A stretch of 31,887 nucleotides of DNA from Bacteroidales bacterium. Lineage in GTDB: Bacteria > Bacteroidota > Bacteroidia > Bacteroidales > WCHB1-69. This document shows, one piece after another, positions 1-8,220 of the stretch. How positions within the stretch are numbered: the first letter of the stretch is position 1; every line of letters begins with the position of its first letter. The position numbers were made by a program, and so were the translations under genes. Below the pieces are notes generated by a model, which did no database searches, was not told where the DNA came from, and worked only from the letters and a program-made list of their open reading frames with translations. The stretch is taken from NCBI GenBank assembly GCA_012518765.1, contig JAAYRN010000077.1, positions 1 to 31,887 on the forward strand, given 5' to 3'.

Positions 1-567
1 ATAGAATTAGCTAAGAAAAATAAAATGGAATTTTATACGGCTAATCCTCAAGATGCATTTCCCAATGTATTGGAAGAATACAAAAAGGAAATGAAAGAAA
101 ACAACTGGGATTTTGGTCAAGACGATGAAGAATTGTTTGAATTGGCAATGCACGACCGTCAATACAGGGATTATAAATCGGGGATAGCTAAAAAACGCTT
201 TGAAGAAGAATTGGAAAAAGCAAAAGCGGCTCAGCAGGCTCCCCAAGAAACAGCAGCACCTAAGGTTAGCCTTTCAAAAGAAGAAAGCAAAGAACAAATG
301 TTTTCTTATTTGTGTAAAAAATATCCAAACGCAAAACCTGTGGTAGCTACAGCTTCCGGCACTTTGTTGTGGGAGATTGATGTTGTTGATAAATCCATAG
401 CTCCTGTACCTGGAAAAAAATACAAAGAAAACGATACATTTGCATTCATTCAAACGTATTATGGAAACGAAGAAATAATACTTCCCTACGAAGGAACATT
501 GGTTGATACTTGTTTATGCCAAGGCACTACCATAAAAAAAGGAGATGTCATTGCATGGATTGAATAA
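1..567 (+). CDS. C-terminal part of oxaloacetate decarboxylase / pyruvate carboxylase-type subunit with a degenerate biotinyl domain (5' cut by window)
   Basis: The reading frame is open from base 1 (188 codons visible), so the N-terminal carboxyltransferase TIM barrel lies outside the window. The visible part has the end of the conserved carboxyltransferase region (ELAMHDRQYRDYKSG), a charged Ala/Glu linker (about residues 60-100 of the fragment), then a biotinyl/lipoyl-like hammerhead domain to the end. In the usual domain the biotin lysine sits in EAMKMENEI; here the aligned stretch reads QTYYGNEEI, so there is no lysine to biotinylate. From family knowledge, the complete protein would move a carboxyl group between oxaloacetate or pyruvate and a biotin carrier, probably supplied by another protein. 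pyrC follows after 12 bases. The family call is good; the exact substrate is not settled. Confidence 0.75.
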   Translation: MELAKKNKMEFYTANPQDAFPNVLEEYKKEMKENNWDFGQDDEELFELAMHDRQYRDYKSGIAKKRFEEELEKAKAAQQAPQETAAPKVSLSKEESKEQMFSYLCKKYPNAKPVVATASGTLLWEIDVVDKSIAPVPGKKYKENDTFAFIQTYYGNEEIILPYEGTLVDTCLCQGTTIKKGDVIAWIE

Positions 568-579
568 AAAAATAACCTT

Positions 580-1932
580 ATGGTTGCTAACAATAACTAC
601 TTTATCTACAATGCATTTATTGTAAATGAAGGAAAAATTTTTCTCGGAGATGTATTAATACAGCAAGGGAAAATAGCAAATGTCTACAAAGAACGTTCTC
701 CTATTGTTGATATTTGTATGGAAAACGATACCATGTTTGTAGATGCAAGCAATAAGTATTTACTTCCGGGAGTCATAGATTCCCATGTTCATTTTCGTGA
801 GCCCGGACTAACCCACAAAGGCTCTTTTGTGTCTGAAAGCAAAGCAGCTTTAGCCGGAGGCGTAACCTCTATCATGGACATGCCCAATACCATTCCTCAA
901 ACAACTTCCATCAACGAATGGAAAAATAAGACACAATTGGCAACAAATAAAATGTATACAAATTATGCATTTTACATAGCCGCCTCCGATACCAATTTAG
1001 AGGAACTCAACCAAATAGACACCAAACAAGTATGTGGTATTAAGCTGTTTATGGGGTCTTCAACCGGAAACATGCTCGTAAGCGACTCTCGTGTGTTGGA
1101 GGAAATAGTAAAACATCATAAAGTCCCCTTAGTTGCACACTGTGAGGACGAAAATATGATTAAAGAGCAAATCGAAAAAATGAAAAGCATATATGGCGAA
1201 AATATTCCCATAGATAAACATCCCCTAATTCGTTCCGAAGAAGCTTGTTTTATTTCCTCCGAAAAATTAGTTCAACTTGCTCAAAAGTATAATACACAAG
1301 TTCATATACTACATATAAGTACCGAAAAAGAATTGAGTTTATTTTCAAAAAAATATCCTCAAATTACGGGAGAAGTATGTGTAGCTTATTTATTTTTCGA
1401 CCAATCGCAGTATGAACAATTGGGGACAAAAATAAAATGTAATCCAGCTATTAAAACCAAAAACGACCAAACAGCTTTAATCAGAGCACTTTCCGAAGAA
1501 ACTATTTACACCATAGCCTCCGACCACGCTCCCCATACCGCAGCAGAAAAAGACAATACTTATTTAAAAGCACCTTCGGGTATTCCCATGGTGCAACATA
1601 CTCTTCCATTGATGTTAGAGCTTTATAATCAGAAACAAATCAAGCTTCAAACCATAGTAGAAAAAATGTGTCATGCCCCAGCTCGTTTGTTTCAAATAGA
1701 AAAAAGAGGTTTTATCAGAAAAGATTATTTTGCCGATTTAGTGCTTGTAGACATTCGTGAAAATCATCGAGTTACACCAGAATCTATATACTACCAATGC
1801 GGATGGTCGCCTTTTGAGCAAAAAGAAATACATGCCCGCATCGAAAAAACGTTTGTAAATGGAATATTGGCTTATGATCAAGGAAATTTTGTAAAAAAAC
1901 CTACGGGAAAACCTTTATATTTTGATAGATGA
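580..1932 (+). CDS. pyrC: dihydroorotase
   Basis: A 450-residue amidohydrolase that cyclises N-carbamoyl-L-aspartate to dihydroorotate in pyrimidine synthesis (cytosolic). Visible metal and catalytic residues fit class I dihydroorotases: HVH at 69-71 in DSHVHFREPGLTHKG, the carbamylated lysine candidate K155 in GIKLFMGSSTGNM, H187 in AHCEDENMI, H245 in HILHISTEKEL and the catalytic aspartate D315 in ASDHAPHT. Length is normal for the class I (AllB/PyrC-like) branch. Related allantoinases share the fold, but the FREPGLTHKG and SDHAPH signatures and the three other pyrimidine genes in the window favour dihydroorotase. It overlaps the next gene by 4 bases (ATGA), implying translational coupling. 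Confidence 0.92.
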   Translation: MVANNNYFIYNAFIVNEGKIFLGDVLIQQGKIANVYKERSPIVDICMENDTMFVDASNKYLLPGVIDSHVHFREPGLTHKGSFVSESKAALAGGVTSIMDMPNTIPQTTSINEWKNKTQLATNKMYTNYAFYIAASDTNLEELNQIDTKQVCGIKLFMGSSTGNMLVSDSRVLEEIVKHHKVPLVAHCEDENMIKEQIEKMKSIYGENIPIDKHPLIRSEEACFISSEKLVQLAQKYNTQVHILHISTEKELSLFSKKYPQITGEVCVAYLFFDQSQYEQLGTKIKCNPAIKTKNDQTALIRALSEETIYTIASDHAPHTAAEKDNTYLKAPSGIPMVQHTLPLMLELYNQKQIKLQTIVEKMCHAPARLFQIEKRGFIRKDYFADLVLVDIRENHRVTPESIYYQCGWSPFEQKEIHARIEKTFVNGILAYDQGNFVKKPTGKPLYFDR

Positions 1933-2366
1933 GAAATATTATTTTAATTGTTTTTAGCCTGTACTTTTTTACTGCTTGTACCAACAAGTATGAAAGTAAT
2001 ACACCTAAAAATTTAATCGAAATAAAACAAATGGAAGATATTCTTATCGATTTATATTTATTAGAAGCCTCTGCTCGAAATTGTATATTAACCAACCAAT
2101 CAGATAGTTTAGAAATATGGATTGTTCAGCAAACAAATGCTTTATTGAAAGAAAGAAACATAGAACACAGCCAATTTTTAGAAAGTCATACCTATTATAT
2201 GGGACATGAAAAATTAGCTCAAGAATTGATGGAAAATATAGTAAACCGATTGGTAAAAATTGAAACACAAGCTGTTATTCAACAACAAAAATCGGAAAAA
2301 CAAACAGACTCAACATTGAAAAACATAAAAAGTGAATCCGTTGTGATTAAAACAGAAAAGAAATAA
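1929..2366 (+). CDS. DUF4296-family lipoprotein
   Basis: A 145-residue protein with a lipoprotein signal peptide: a hydrophobic stretch after MRN, then a lipobox ending at C17 (FFTAC). The mature part is helical and matches what I recall of the Bacteroidota DUF4296 family (MEDILIDLYLLEAS near the start, then a YYMGHEKLAQELMENIVNRL segment), with a polar Gln/Lys tail. The function of the family is unknown. The start codon overlaps the pyrC stop (ATGA), so it is co-translated with dihydroorotase; as far as I recall, this pairing is common in the phylum. It probably sits in the inner leaflet of the outer membrane or on the periplasmic face of the inner membrane. Confidence 0.8.
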   Translation: MRNIILIVFSLYFFTACTNKYESNTPKNLIEIKQMEDILIDLYLLEASARNCILTNQSDSLEIWIVQQTNALLKERNIEHSQFLESHTYYMGHEKLAQELMENIVNRLVKIETQAVIQQQKSEKQTDSTLKNIKSESVVIKTEKK

Positions 2367-2416
2367 ATCGTAAAATTTAATTATAACTGATTTTAAACCA
2401 TAAAATAAATTTAAAG

Positions 2417-3556
2417 ATGCGAAAAATTCAAATGGTTGATTTGCAAAAGCAATATCAAGAAATAAAACAAGAAGTTGATAGCTCCATACAAGAAGTAATT
2501 AATAATTGCACATTTATTAATGGACCCACTGTCAAACAATTTCAAGCAAACCTTGAAAAATACTTAGAAGTAAAACATGTCATCCCCTGCGGCAACGGAA
2601 CCGATTCATTACAAGTAGCTTTGATGGCGTTGGATTTACAACCTGGAGATGAAGTAATTACTACTACATTTACTTTTATAGCAACTGCGGAGGTAATAGC
2701 TTTGTTAAAACTAACTCCTGTTTTGGTCGATGTATATCCCGATACATTTAATATCGATATGGATGCGGTAGAAAAAGCAATTACCGATAAAACAAAAGCC
2801 GTTATTCCGGTTCATTTGTTTGGGCAATGTGTTGATATGGAAAGGCTTATGAATTTAGCGAAAAAACATAACTTATACATTATCGAGGATGCCTGTCAAG
2901 CCATTGGAGCTGATTATCATTTTTCGAATGGAGAAATTAAAAAAGCAGGAACCATAGGTACCATAGGTTGTACTTCGTTTTTCCCTTCCAAAAATTTGGG
3001 TTGTTACGGAGATGGAGGAGCTGCTTTTACCAACGACGATGATTTAGCAAAAAAACTAAGAGGTATCGTAAATCATGGAATGTTTGTACGTTATTATCAT
3101 GATATTGTAGGAGTTAACTCTCGTTTAGATAGCATTCAAGCTGCTGTTTTAGATGTTAAATTAAAACATTTAGATGCTTACAACCAAAGACGCAACGAAG
3201 CTGCCGCTTTTTACAATCAAACCTTTGCCAATCACGAAAACATAATAACTCCGGTATTAGGCAAACAAACCACCCACGTTTTTCATCAGTATACATTGAT
3301 ACTCAAAAACATAGACAGAGCTAAGGTAGTAGCTTATATGCAAGAAAAAGAAATTCCTGTCATGATTTATTACCCCGTTCCCATGCATTTGCAAAAAGCC
3401 TATCAAGATCCAAGGTATAAAACAGGTGATTTTCCAGTAAGTGAATACTTATCACAACATGTAATATCCCTACCCATGCACACAGAATTAGATCCAGAAC
3501 AATTGAACTATATTACTTCTAATTTTTTGAAAGCCATTGAATTAGCTAAAAAATAA
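2417..3556 (+). CDS. DegT/DnrJ/EryC1/StrS-family PLP-dependent sugar aminotransferase
   Basis: A 379-residue fold-type I PLP enzyme that transfers an amino group to a keto-sugar nucleotide, normally for surface polysaccharide or LPS sugars. Family features: N-terminal MVDLQKQYQEIKQEVD, the PLP-phosphate region GNGTDSLQVAL, EDACQAIGADY, and the Schiff-base lysine K192 in SFFPSKNLGCYGDGG, followed by VNHGMFVRYYHDIVGVNSRLD. The sequence resembles the WbpE/WlbC-type aminotransferases that act on 3-keto-GlcNAcA derivatives, but the substrate cannot be fixed from sequence alone. The gene stands 50 bases after the DUF4296 gene and 27 before an oxidoreductase; no other nucleotide-sugar genes are adjacent, so its pathway partners are elsewhere. 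Confidence 0.88.
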   Translation: MRKIQMVDLQKQYQEIKQEVDSSIQEVINNCTFINGPTVKQFQANLEKYLEVKHVIPCGNGTDSLQVALMALDLQPGDEVITTTFTFIATAEVIALLKLTPVLVDVYPDTFNIDMDAVEKAITDKTKAVIPVHLFGQCVDMERLMNLAKKHNLYIIEDACQAIGADYHFSNGEIKKAGTIGTIGCTSFFPSKNLGCYGDGGAAFTNDDDLAKKLRGIVNHGMFVRYYHDIVGVNSRLDSIQAAVLDVKLKHLDAYNQRRNEAAAFYNQTFANHENIITPVLGKQTTHVFHQYTLILKNIDRAKVVAYMQEKEIPVMIYYPVPMHLQKAYQDPRYKTGDFPVSEYLSQHVISLPMHTELDPEQLNYITSNFLKAIELAKK

Positions 3557-3583
3557 CATACTACGATTTAATTATTTAATAAT

Positions 3584-4810
3584 ATGGAAAAAGATATTTT
3601 ATTTTCGTCCTATCAATTAGGTCCTATAACCTTAAAAAACAGAACCATACGAGCTGCTGCTTTTGAAAATATGTGTTACGATAATAAACCTTCACAGGAT
3701 TTGTTTGATTATCATGTAAATGTAGCAAAAGGAGGCATTGGAATGACAACCGTAGCCTATGCTGCAGTAAACCGAAGCGGTGTATCGTTTAAAGGGCAAT
3801 TATGGATGCGAGAAGAAATTATTCCTGCTTTAAAAGAATTGACAGATGCTATTCATAAAGAGGGAGCTAAAGCATCTATACAATTGGGACATTGTGGAAA
3901 TATGACACATTATTCCACCTGTGGACAAATTCCTGTGGGAGCATCGACGGGAATTAATATTTATTCGCCTACAATTGCAAGAAGATTGAAAGAGAAAGAG
4001 ATAGAAGAAATAGCCAAAGATTTTGGAAAAGCTACACACATGGCACGTCAAGCGGGTTTTGATTGTGTAGAAATTCATGCAGGACATGGATATTTAATTT
4101 CTCAATTTTTATCCCCATACACCAATAAACGCAGAGATAAATTTGGAGGTTCTCTCGAAAATCGCATGCGTTTTATGAAAATGGCAATGGAAGAAGTCTT
4201 AAAAGCAGCTGCCGACGACATGGCTGTTGTAGTAAAAATAAACATGTATGATGGCTTTAAAAGTGGAATGCAATTAGATGAATGTTTGTTGGTTGCTAAA
4301 GAATTAGAAAAGTTAAATGTACATGCTTTGATACTTTCTGCTGGATTTGTAAGCAGAGCTCCCATGCACGTAATGCGAGGAGCTATGCCCATTAAAACTT
4401 TGGCATACTATATGGATATGTGGAGGTATTGGTGGCTGAAAATGGCATTGCGTTTGGTAGGAAAATATATGCTTGCTGAGGTTCCTTTTAAAGAAGCTTA
4501 TTTTTTAGAAGATGCAAAAAAATTCAGAAAAGACCTGAAAATACCGCTGATTTATGTAGGAGGATTAATTTCTCGACAAAAAATAGACGAGGTATTGGAC
4601 GAAGGATTTGAATACGTGCAAATTGCAAGAGCACTGATACACGATACTGATTTTGTAAATAAATTAAAAAATGGCTTACAACAAAGCGAATGTAAACACT
4701 CAAACTATTGCATTGCAAGAATGTATACCTTAGAAATGAAATGTTATCACTGTGTGGAAAATTTGCCTAAGAAAATTAAAAAGGAAATTGAAAAAAACGA
4801 AAACAAATAA
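3584..4810 (+). CDS. NADH:flavin oxidoreductase, old yellow enzyme family
   Basis: A 408-residue FMN-binding TIM-barrel protein. Family motifs are the N-terminal LGPITLKNRTIRAAAFENM, the substrate/FMN region IQLGHCGN, the signature HAGHGYLISQFLSPYTNKRRDKFGGSLENR, and the C-terminal phosphate-binding part YVGGLISRQKIDEV ... QIARALI. Two oddities: an aromatic, Trp/Tyr-rich basic helix (about 266-298, containing MDMWRYWWLKMALRL) that could touch a membrane or partner, and a cysteine-rich tail with C370, C376, C387 and C390. The spacing of these cysteines (x5, x10, x2) differs from the 4Fe-4S pattern of 2,4-dienoyl-CoA reductase. The substrate is unknown; enoate or quinone reduction is the usual guess for this family. 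Confidence 0.85.
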   Translation: MEKDILFSSYQLGPITLKNRTIRAAAFENMCYDNKPSQDLFDYHVNVAKGGIGMTTVAYAAVNRSGVSFKGQLWMREEIIPALKELTDAIHKEGAKASIQLGHCGNMTHYSTCGQIPVGASTGINIYSPTIARRLKEKEIEEIAKDFGKATHMARQAGFDCVEIHAGHGYLISQFLSPYTNKRRDKFGGSLENRMRFMKMAMEEVLKAAADDMAVVVKINMYDGFKSGMQLDECLLVAKELEKLNVHALILSAGFVSRAPMHVMRGAMPIKTLAYYMDMWRYWWLKMALRLVGKYMLAEVPFKEAYFLEDAKKFRKDLKIPLIYVGGLISRQKIDEVLDEGFEYVQIARALIHDTDFVNKLKNGLQQSECKHSNYCIARMYTLEMKCYHCVENLPKKIKKEIEKNENK

Positions 4811-4861
4811 TTTCCTCTTGTAAAAAAACTTGCTTTCTATTATTTAACAGTCTCAAAAACA

Positions 4862-4882
4862 AACATTTTACAATAAAATGTT
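4862..4882. promoter_or_regulatory. perfect dyad just upstream of the copper ATPase start
   Basis: AACATTTTA and its exact reverse complement TAAAATGTT are separated by CAA and end 8 bases before the ATG of the copper ATPase. It could be a repressor operator or an RNA hairpin in the leader. It does not match the TACAnnTGTA cop box of Gram-positive CopY. Regulation is inferred only from position and symmetry. Confidence 0.4.
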
Positions 4883-4890
4883 ATGTATTA

Positions 4891-7365
4891 ATGAAACAAA
4901 AATTTAATATTACAGGAATGACTTGTGCAGCTTGTGCTGCTCGTGTTGAAAAAACAGTAAAAGAAATAAAAGGCGTTTCATCGGTCAATGTTAATTTAAT
5001 GACTAACTCAATGTTTGTTAACTACGATGAGGAAACAGTAAACGAAGAACAAATAACACAAATAGTTGAAAAAATAGGATATAAAGTTTCCTCCGATTCA
5101 ACTAAAACAAAAAACAAACAATCGGGAAATGTATATGAAATAGAAGCTCAGTCTATTAAGCGAAGATTAATTGTGTCTTTTCTTTTTTTAATACCTCTGC
5201 TTTATGTTTCTATGGGACCTATGTTTCGATTTCCCTTTCCTTCTTTTTTATTTACCTATAAACATGGAATTTTATTGGCTTTTTTACAATTGTTATTTGT
5301 AATTCCTATTATCTATGTCAATAGAAGTTATTTTACCAAAGGATTTCAACAATTATTCAGGCTTACTCCCAACATGGATTCACTTATTGGAATGGGAGCT
5401 GCGGCTGCATTTCTATATGGTATATATGTGTTATTCAAAATATTAGGAAGTCATGATGTCGAAACAACTCATTCATTAATACAAAGTCTGTATTTTGAAT
5501 CGGCGGGAACCATACTTACTTTAATTACCCTTGGAAAATACTTAGAAGCAAAAGCTAAGAAAAAAACCACCCACGCCATTACCCGACTTATGGAGTTAAA
5601 ACCCGATAAAGCAGTTGTGAAAAAAGACGGCAAAGAATACGAACTCCCCATTGATGAGATTGAAATTGATGATATTGTCGTTGTAAAAGCAGGAGGAATA
5701 GTCCCTGTCGATGGTATTATAGTCGGAGGAGATGGCTATATAGATGAATCGACTATTACGGGAGAAAGTATGCCTGTTTTCAAAAAAATAGGCGAAAAAA
5801 TAATAGGGTCAACTATTTTAAAATCAGGATATATCGAACTGAAAACAGAAAAAATAGGCGAACAAACCTTATTATCTAAAATCATACAATTGGTTGAAGA
5901 TGCCAACGCTCAAAAAGCTCCGATTGCTAAATTTGCCGATAAGGTGAGTTATTATTTTGTGCCCGCTGTTATAGGTATTGCCTTGCTTGCATGCATAGTG
6001 TGGTTGCTTTTGGGTTATTCTTTCGAATTTGCTATTACCATGGCAATTTCGGTATTGGTTATATCTTGTCCTTGTGCTCTCGGATTGGCAACTCCCACAG
6101 CCATTATGGTAGGTACAGGTATGGGAGCCAAATACGGAGTTTTGATAAAATCGGCTGAAATCTTAGAAAATGCAGGTAAAATAAATACCGTTGTATTTGA
6201 TAAAACGGGAACCATAACCGAAGGTAAACCCAAAGTAATAGAGGTATTTAGCAGTATAGACCAACACTATTTTCTTCAACTTTGTGCATCTGTAGAAAAA
6301 AACTCGGAACATCCTTTGTCTTTGGCTATTTTACAAGAAGCAGAACGATTAGATATAACATTATTACCCACAGATGATTATGTTACTTTTCCTGGAAAAG
6401 GAATCAAAGCAAGCATTAATTCAAATGATTATTACATAGGCAATCTACTGTTTATACAAGAAAATAACATAGACACAAAAGAGTATGTAGAAAAAGCAGA
6501 AGCATTGGCTCTCAAAGGGCAAACAGTAATTTATGCTACCGACAAACAAAATGTGTTGGGAATTATAGGCATAGCCGATGTTTTAAAACCCGATAGCGTA
6601 CAAGGCATACATTCTTTACAAAAAATGGGAATGAATGTATTTATGCTAACAGGCGACCACAAAATTACAGCCGAAGCTATTAAAAATCAAATTGGTGATA
6701 TTCAAGTTTTTGCCGATGTATTACCCGACGAAAAAGACAATATAATAACACAATTAAAAGCAGAAGGAAATGTAGTGGCTATGGTCGGTGATGGCATCAA
6801 CGATGCACCCGCTTTAACGCGAGCACATGTAGGAATCGCCATAGGGGCTGGCACAGATATAGCCATAGAAGCAGCTGATGTAGTGTTGGTTAAAAACAGC
6901 ATACAAGATGTTGTTACCATGATTAAACTAAGCCGAACCGTATTAAAAAACATCAAAGAAAATTTATTCTGGGCTTTTATTTACAACATTGTTGGAATCC
7001 CCTTAGCCGCAGGTGTTTTTTACAGTTTATTGGGATGGAAATTAAATCCCATGTTTGCAGCAGCAGCCATGAGTTTAAGTTCGGTAAGTGTTGTTTTAAA
7101 TGCACTGAGATTGAGACTATATGAATACGATAAACACGATAAAATAATAAATATGAGTACAAAAAAAGTTATCCTTATCGAAGGAATGAGTTGTTCGCAT
7201 TGTAGCAATAAAGTAGAAGAAGTTTTGAATCAATTAGAAGGAGTGGAAGCCCACGTAGACCTTGCTGCCAAAACAGCGACTGTAACATTGAGTAAAGTTG
7301 TAACCGACGAAGTTTTAAAAAATACAATTGAAAAAGAAGGATATAGCGTACTGAAAATTTCTTAG
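4891..7365 (+). CDS. copA: copper-transporting P1B-type ATPase with N-terminal and C-terminal HMA domains
   Basis: An 824-residue Cu(I) export ATPase of the inner membrane. In order: an N-terminal heavy-metal domain with GMTCAAC (C12, C15); a linker; membrane helices from about residue 91; the actuator domain with TGES; the metal-site helix with C393-P-C395, typical of Cu(I); the phosphorylation site DKTGT at D437; the nucleotide-domain HP motif in SEHPLSLAI (H474-P475); TGDHKITAEAI; the hinge GDGINDAP (633 on); and two last helices. After these comes a second HMA domain (about 755-824) with GMSCSHC (C768, C771). A metal domain at the C-terminal end is uncommon; most CopA proteins carry all of theirs at the N-terminus. 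An in-frame ATG at 7153 would yield that domain alone. The SDR gene follows after 3 bases. Confidence 0.93.
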   Translation: MKQKFNITGMTCAACAARVEKTVKEIKGVSSVNVNLMTNSMFVNYDEETVNEEQITQIVEKIGYKVSSDSTKTKNKQSGNVYEIEAQSIKRRLIVSFLFLIPLLYVSMGPMFRFPFPSFLFTYKHGILLAFLQLLFVIPIIYVNRSYFTKGFQQLFRLTPNMDSLIGMGAAAAFLYGIYVLFKILGSHDVETTHSLIQSLYFESAGTILTLITLGKYLEAKAKKKTTHAITRLMELKPDKAVVKKDGKEYELPIDEIEIDDIVVVKAGGIVPVDGIIVGGDGYIDESTITGESMPVFKKIGEKIIGSTILKSGYIELKTEKIGEQTLLSKIIQLVEDANAQKAPIAKFADKVSYYFVPAVIGIALLACIVWLLLGYSFEFAITMAISVLVISCPCALGLATPTAIMVGTGMGAKYGVLIKSAEILENAGKINTVVFDKTGTITEGKPKVIEVFSSIDQHYFLQLCASVEKNSEHPLSLAILQEAERLDITLLPTDDYVTFPGKGIKASINSNDYYIGNLLFIQENNIDTKEYVEKAEALALKGQTVIYATDKQNVLGIIGIADVLKPDSVQGIHSLQKMGMNVFMLTGDHKITAEAIKNQIGDIQVFADVLPDEKDNIITQLKAEGNVVAMVGDGINDAPALTRAHVGIAIGAGTDIAIEAADVVLVKNSIQDVVTMIKLSRTVLKNIKENLFWAFIYNIVGIPLAAGVFYSLLGWKLNPMFAAAAMSLSSVSVVLNALRLRLYEYDKHDKIINMSTKKVILIEGMSCSHCSNKVEEVLNQLEGVEAHVDLAAKTATVTLSKVVTDEVLKNTIEKEGYSVLKIS
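7153..7365 (+). CDS. possible internal translation product: free CopZ-like copper chaperone
   Basis: Codon 755 of the copper ATPase is an ATG that falls exactly where a free-standing CopZ would begin, and the remaining frame encodes 70 residues, the usual length of CopZ/Atx1 chaperones, with the metal motif GMSCSHC and the ending EKEGYSVLKIS. The bases before it are A/T-only for ten positions (aaaataataa at 7141-7150), much like the starts of other genes here, which also lack Shine-Dalgarno sequences. No separate copper chaperone gene lies in this window. That a second product is made is inference, modelled on the E. coli copA gene, which yields a chaperone by frameshifting; the sequence only shows that internal initiation is possible. 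Confidence 0.3.
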   Translation: MSTKKVILIEGMSCSHCSNKVEEVLNQLEGVEAHVDLAAKTATVTLSKVVTDEVLKNTIEKEGYSVLKIS

Positions 7366-7368
7366 TAT

Positions 7369-8169
7369 ATGAGTAAAATGATTCACTATGCACTTATTAC
7401 CGGAGGAAGTTCTGGTATAGGCTATCAGTATGCTCGTGTACTGGCTCAGAAAAAATATAATATTATTATTGTTAGCAATGATGACGAGCTTAACCATAAA
7501 GCGTGTCAGCAAATTAAACATGAATTTGAGGTAGATGCCATTCCTTTTTTTTCAGATTTAACACTTCCCGATTCAGCGGAACAATTGTTTCAGTTTTGTA
7601 TAAAAAATCAGTTAGATGTGGAAATACTGGTTCTTAATGCAGGCATGTTTTTCTTCCGTGAAATACCACAAACAAGCCCCGAATTAGCCCAGAAAATGCT
7701 AATGCTCCATGTAAATACCCCAAGTTTATTGTGTGTTATGTTTTCAAACTATATGAGGGAAAAACAATCGGGACATATACTTATAACAGCGTCTATTTCA
7801 GCTTGGATGGCTTTTCCGGGAATTTCTTTTTATGGAGCGAGCAAGCGTTATATTAAAAATTTCGCCCGTTCGTTGCGTTATGAAATGAAGGCATATCATG
7901 TGAATGTCAGCGTAGTTTGTCCTGGAGCTATAGATACCGATTTGTATAATTTAACTCCCTCGCTTAGGAAATTAGCCCGCCGATTAGGAATTATGATTTC
8001 TCCCGAGCGATTGGCAAAAAAAGCCATACAAGCCATGTTTCAAAAACGGTTTATACGCATACCGGGAGTCTTTTCTAAGCTAAGTGTTTTATTTTCTGTT
8101 GCAACTCCTCCCTTTGTAATATTTTGGATAAAAAATTATTTGTGGAAAAAATTATATCCAAATCAATAG
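7369..8169 (+). CDS. short-chain dehydrogenase/reductase (SDR)
   Basis: A 266-residue classical SDR with a Rossmann fold. It shows the cofactor motif TGGSSGIG near residue 11, the NAG motif (LVLNAGMF), the catalytic Ser in ITASIS and the YxxxK pair in YGASKRYIKNFARSLRYE, then VCPGAIDTDLY. The C-terminal 40 residues are basic and hydrophobic (KLSVLFSVATPPFVIFWIKNYLW), suggesting membrane association, as in DltE/YqjQ-type SDRs. It starts 3 bases after the copper ATPase, so the two are cotranscribed, although no copper link is evident. A start at codon 4 (7378) is equally possible. The substrate is unknown. The stop codon lies inside the following terminator hairpin. Confidence 0.87.
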   Translation: MSKMIHYALITGGSSGIGYQYARVLAQKKYNIIIVSNDDELNHKACQQIKHEFEVDAIPFFSDLTLPDSAEQLFQFCIKNQLDVEILVLNAGMFFFREIPQTSPELAQKMLMLHVNTPSLLCVMFSNYMREKQSGHILITASISAWMAFPGISFYGASKRYIKNFARSLRYEMKAYHVNVSVVCPGAIDTDLYNLTPSLRKLARRLGIMISPERLAKKAIQAMFQKRFIRIPGVFSKLSVLFSVATPPFVIFWIKNYLWKKLYPNQ

Positions 8170-8201
8170 CAGTTTTAACAATTTGTTAAAACTGCTATTG
8201 A
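8163..8201. terminator. 18-bp perfect hairpin, bidirectional terminator between convergent genes
   Basis: TCAATAGCAGTTTTAACA (8163-8180) pairs perfectly with TGTTAAAACTGCTATTGA (8184-8201) around a 3-base loop. It lies between the convergent SDR and flavodiiron genes and includes the TAG stop of the SDR (8167-8169). There is no long T-run on either side, so it may act as a transcript 3'-end stabiliser as well as a terminator. Confidence 0.75.
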
Positions 8202-8220
8202 AACAAGATAAATATCATGT

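Noticed and set aside
4811..4890. CopY-type cop box upstream of the copper ATPase
   Set aside because: No TACAnnTGTA is present; only an unrelated dyad.
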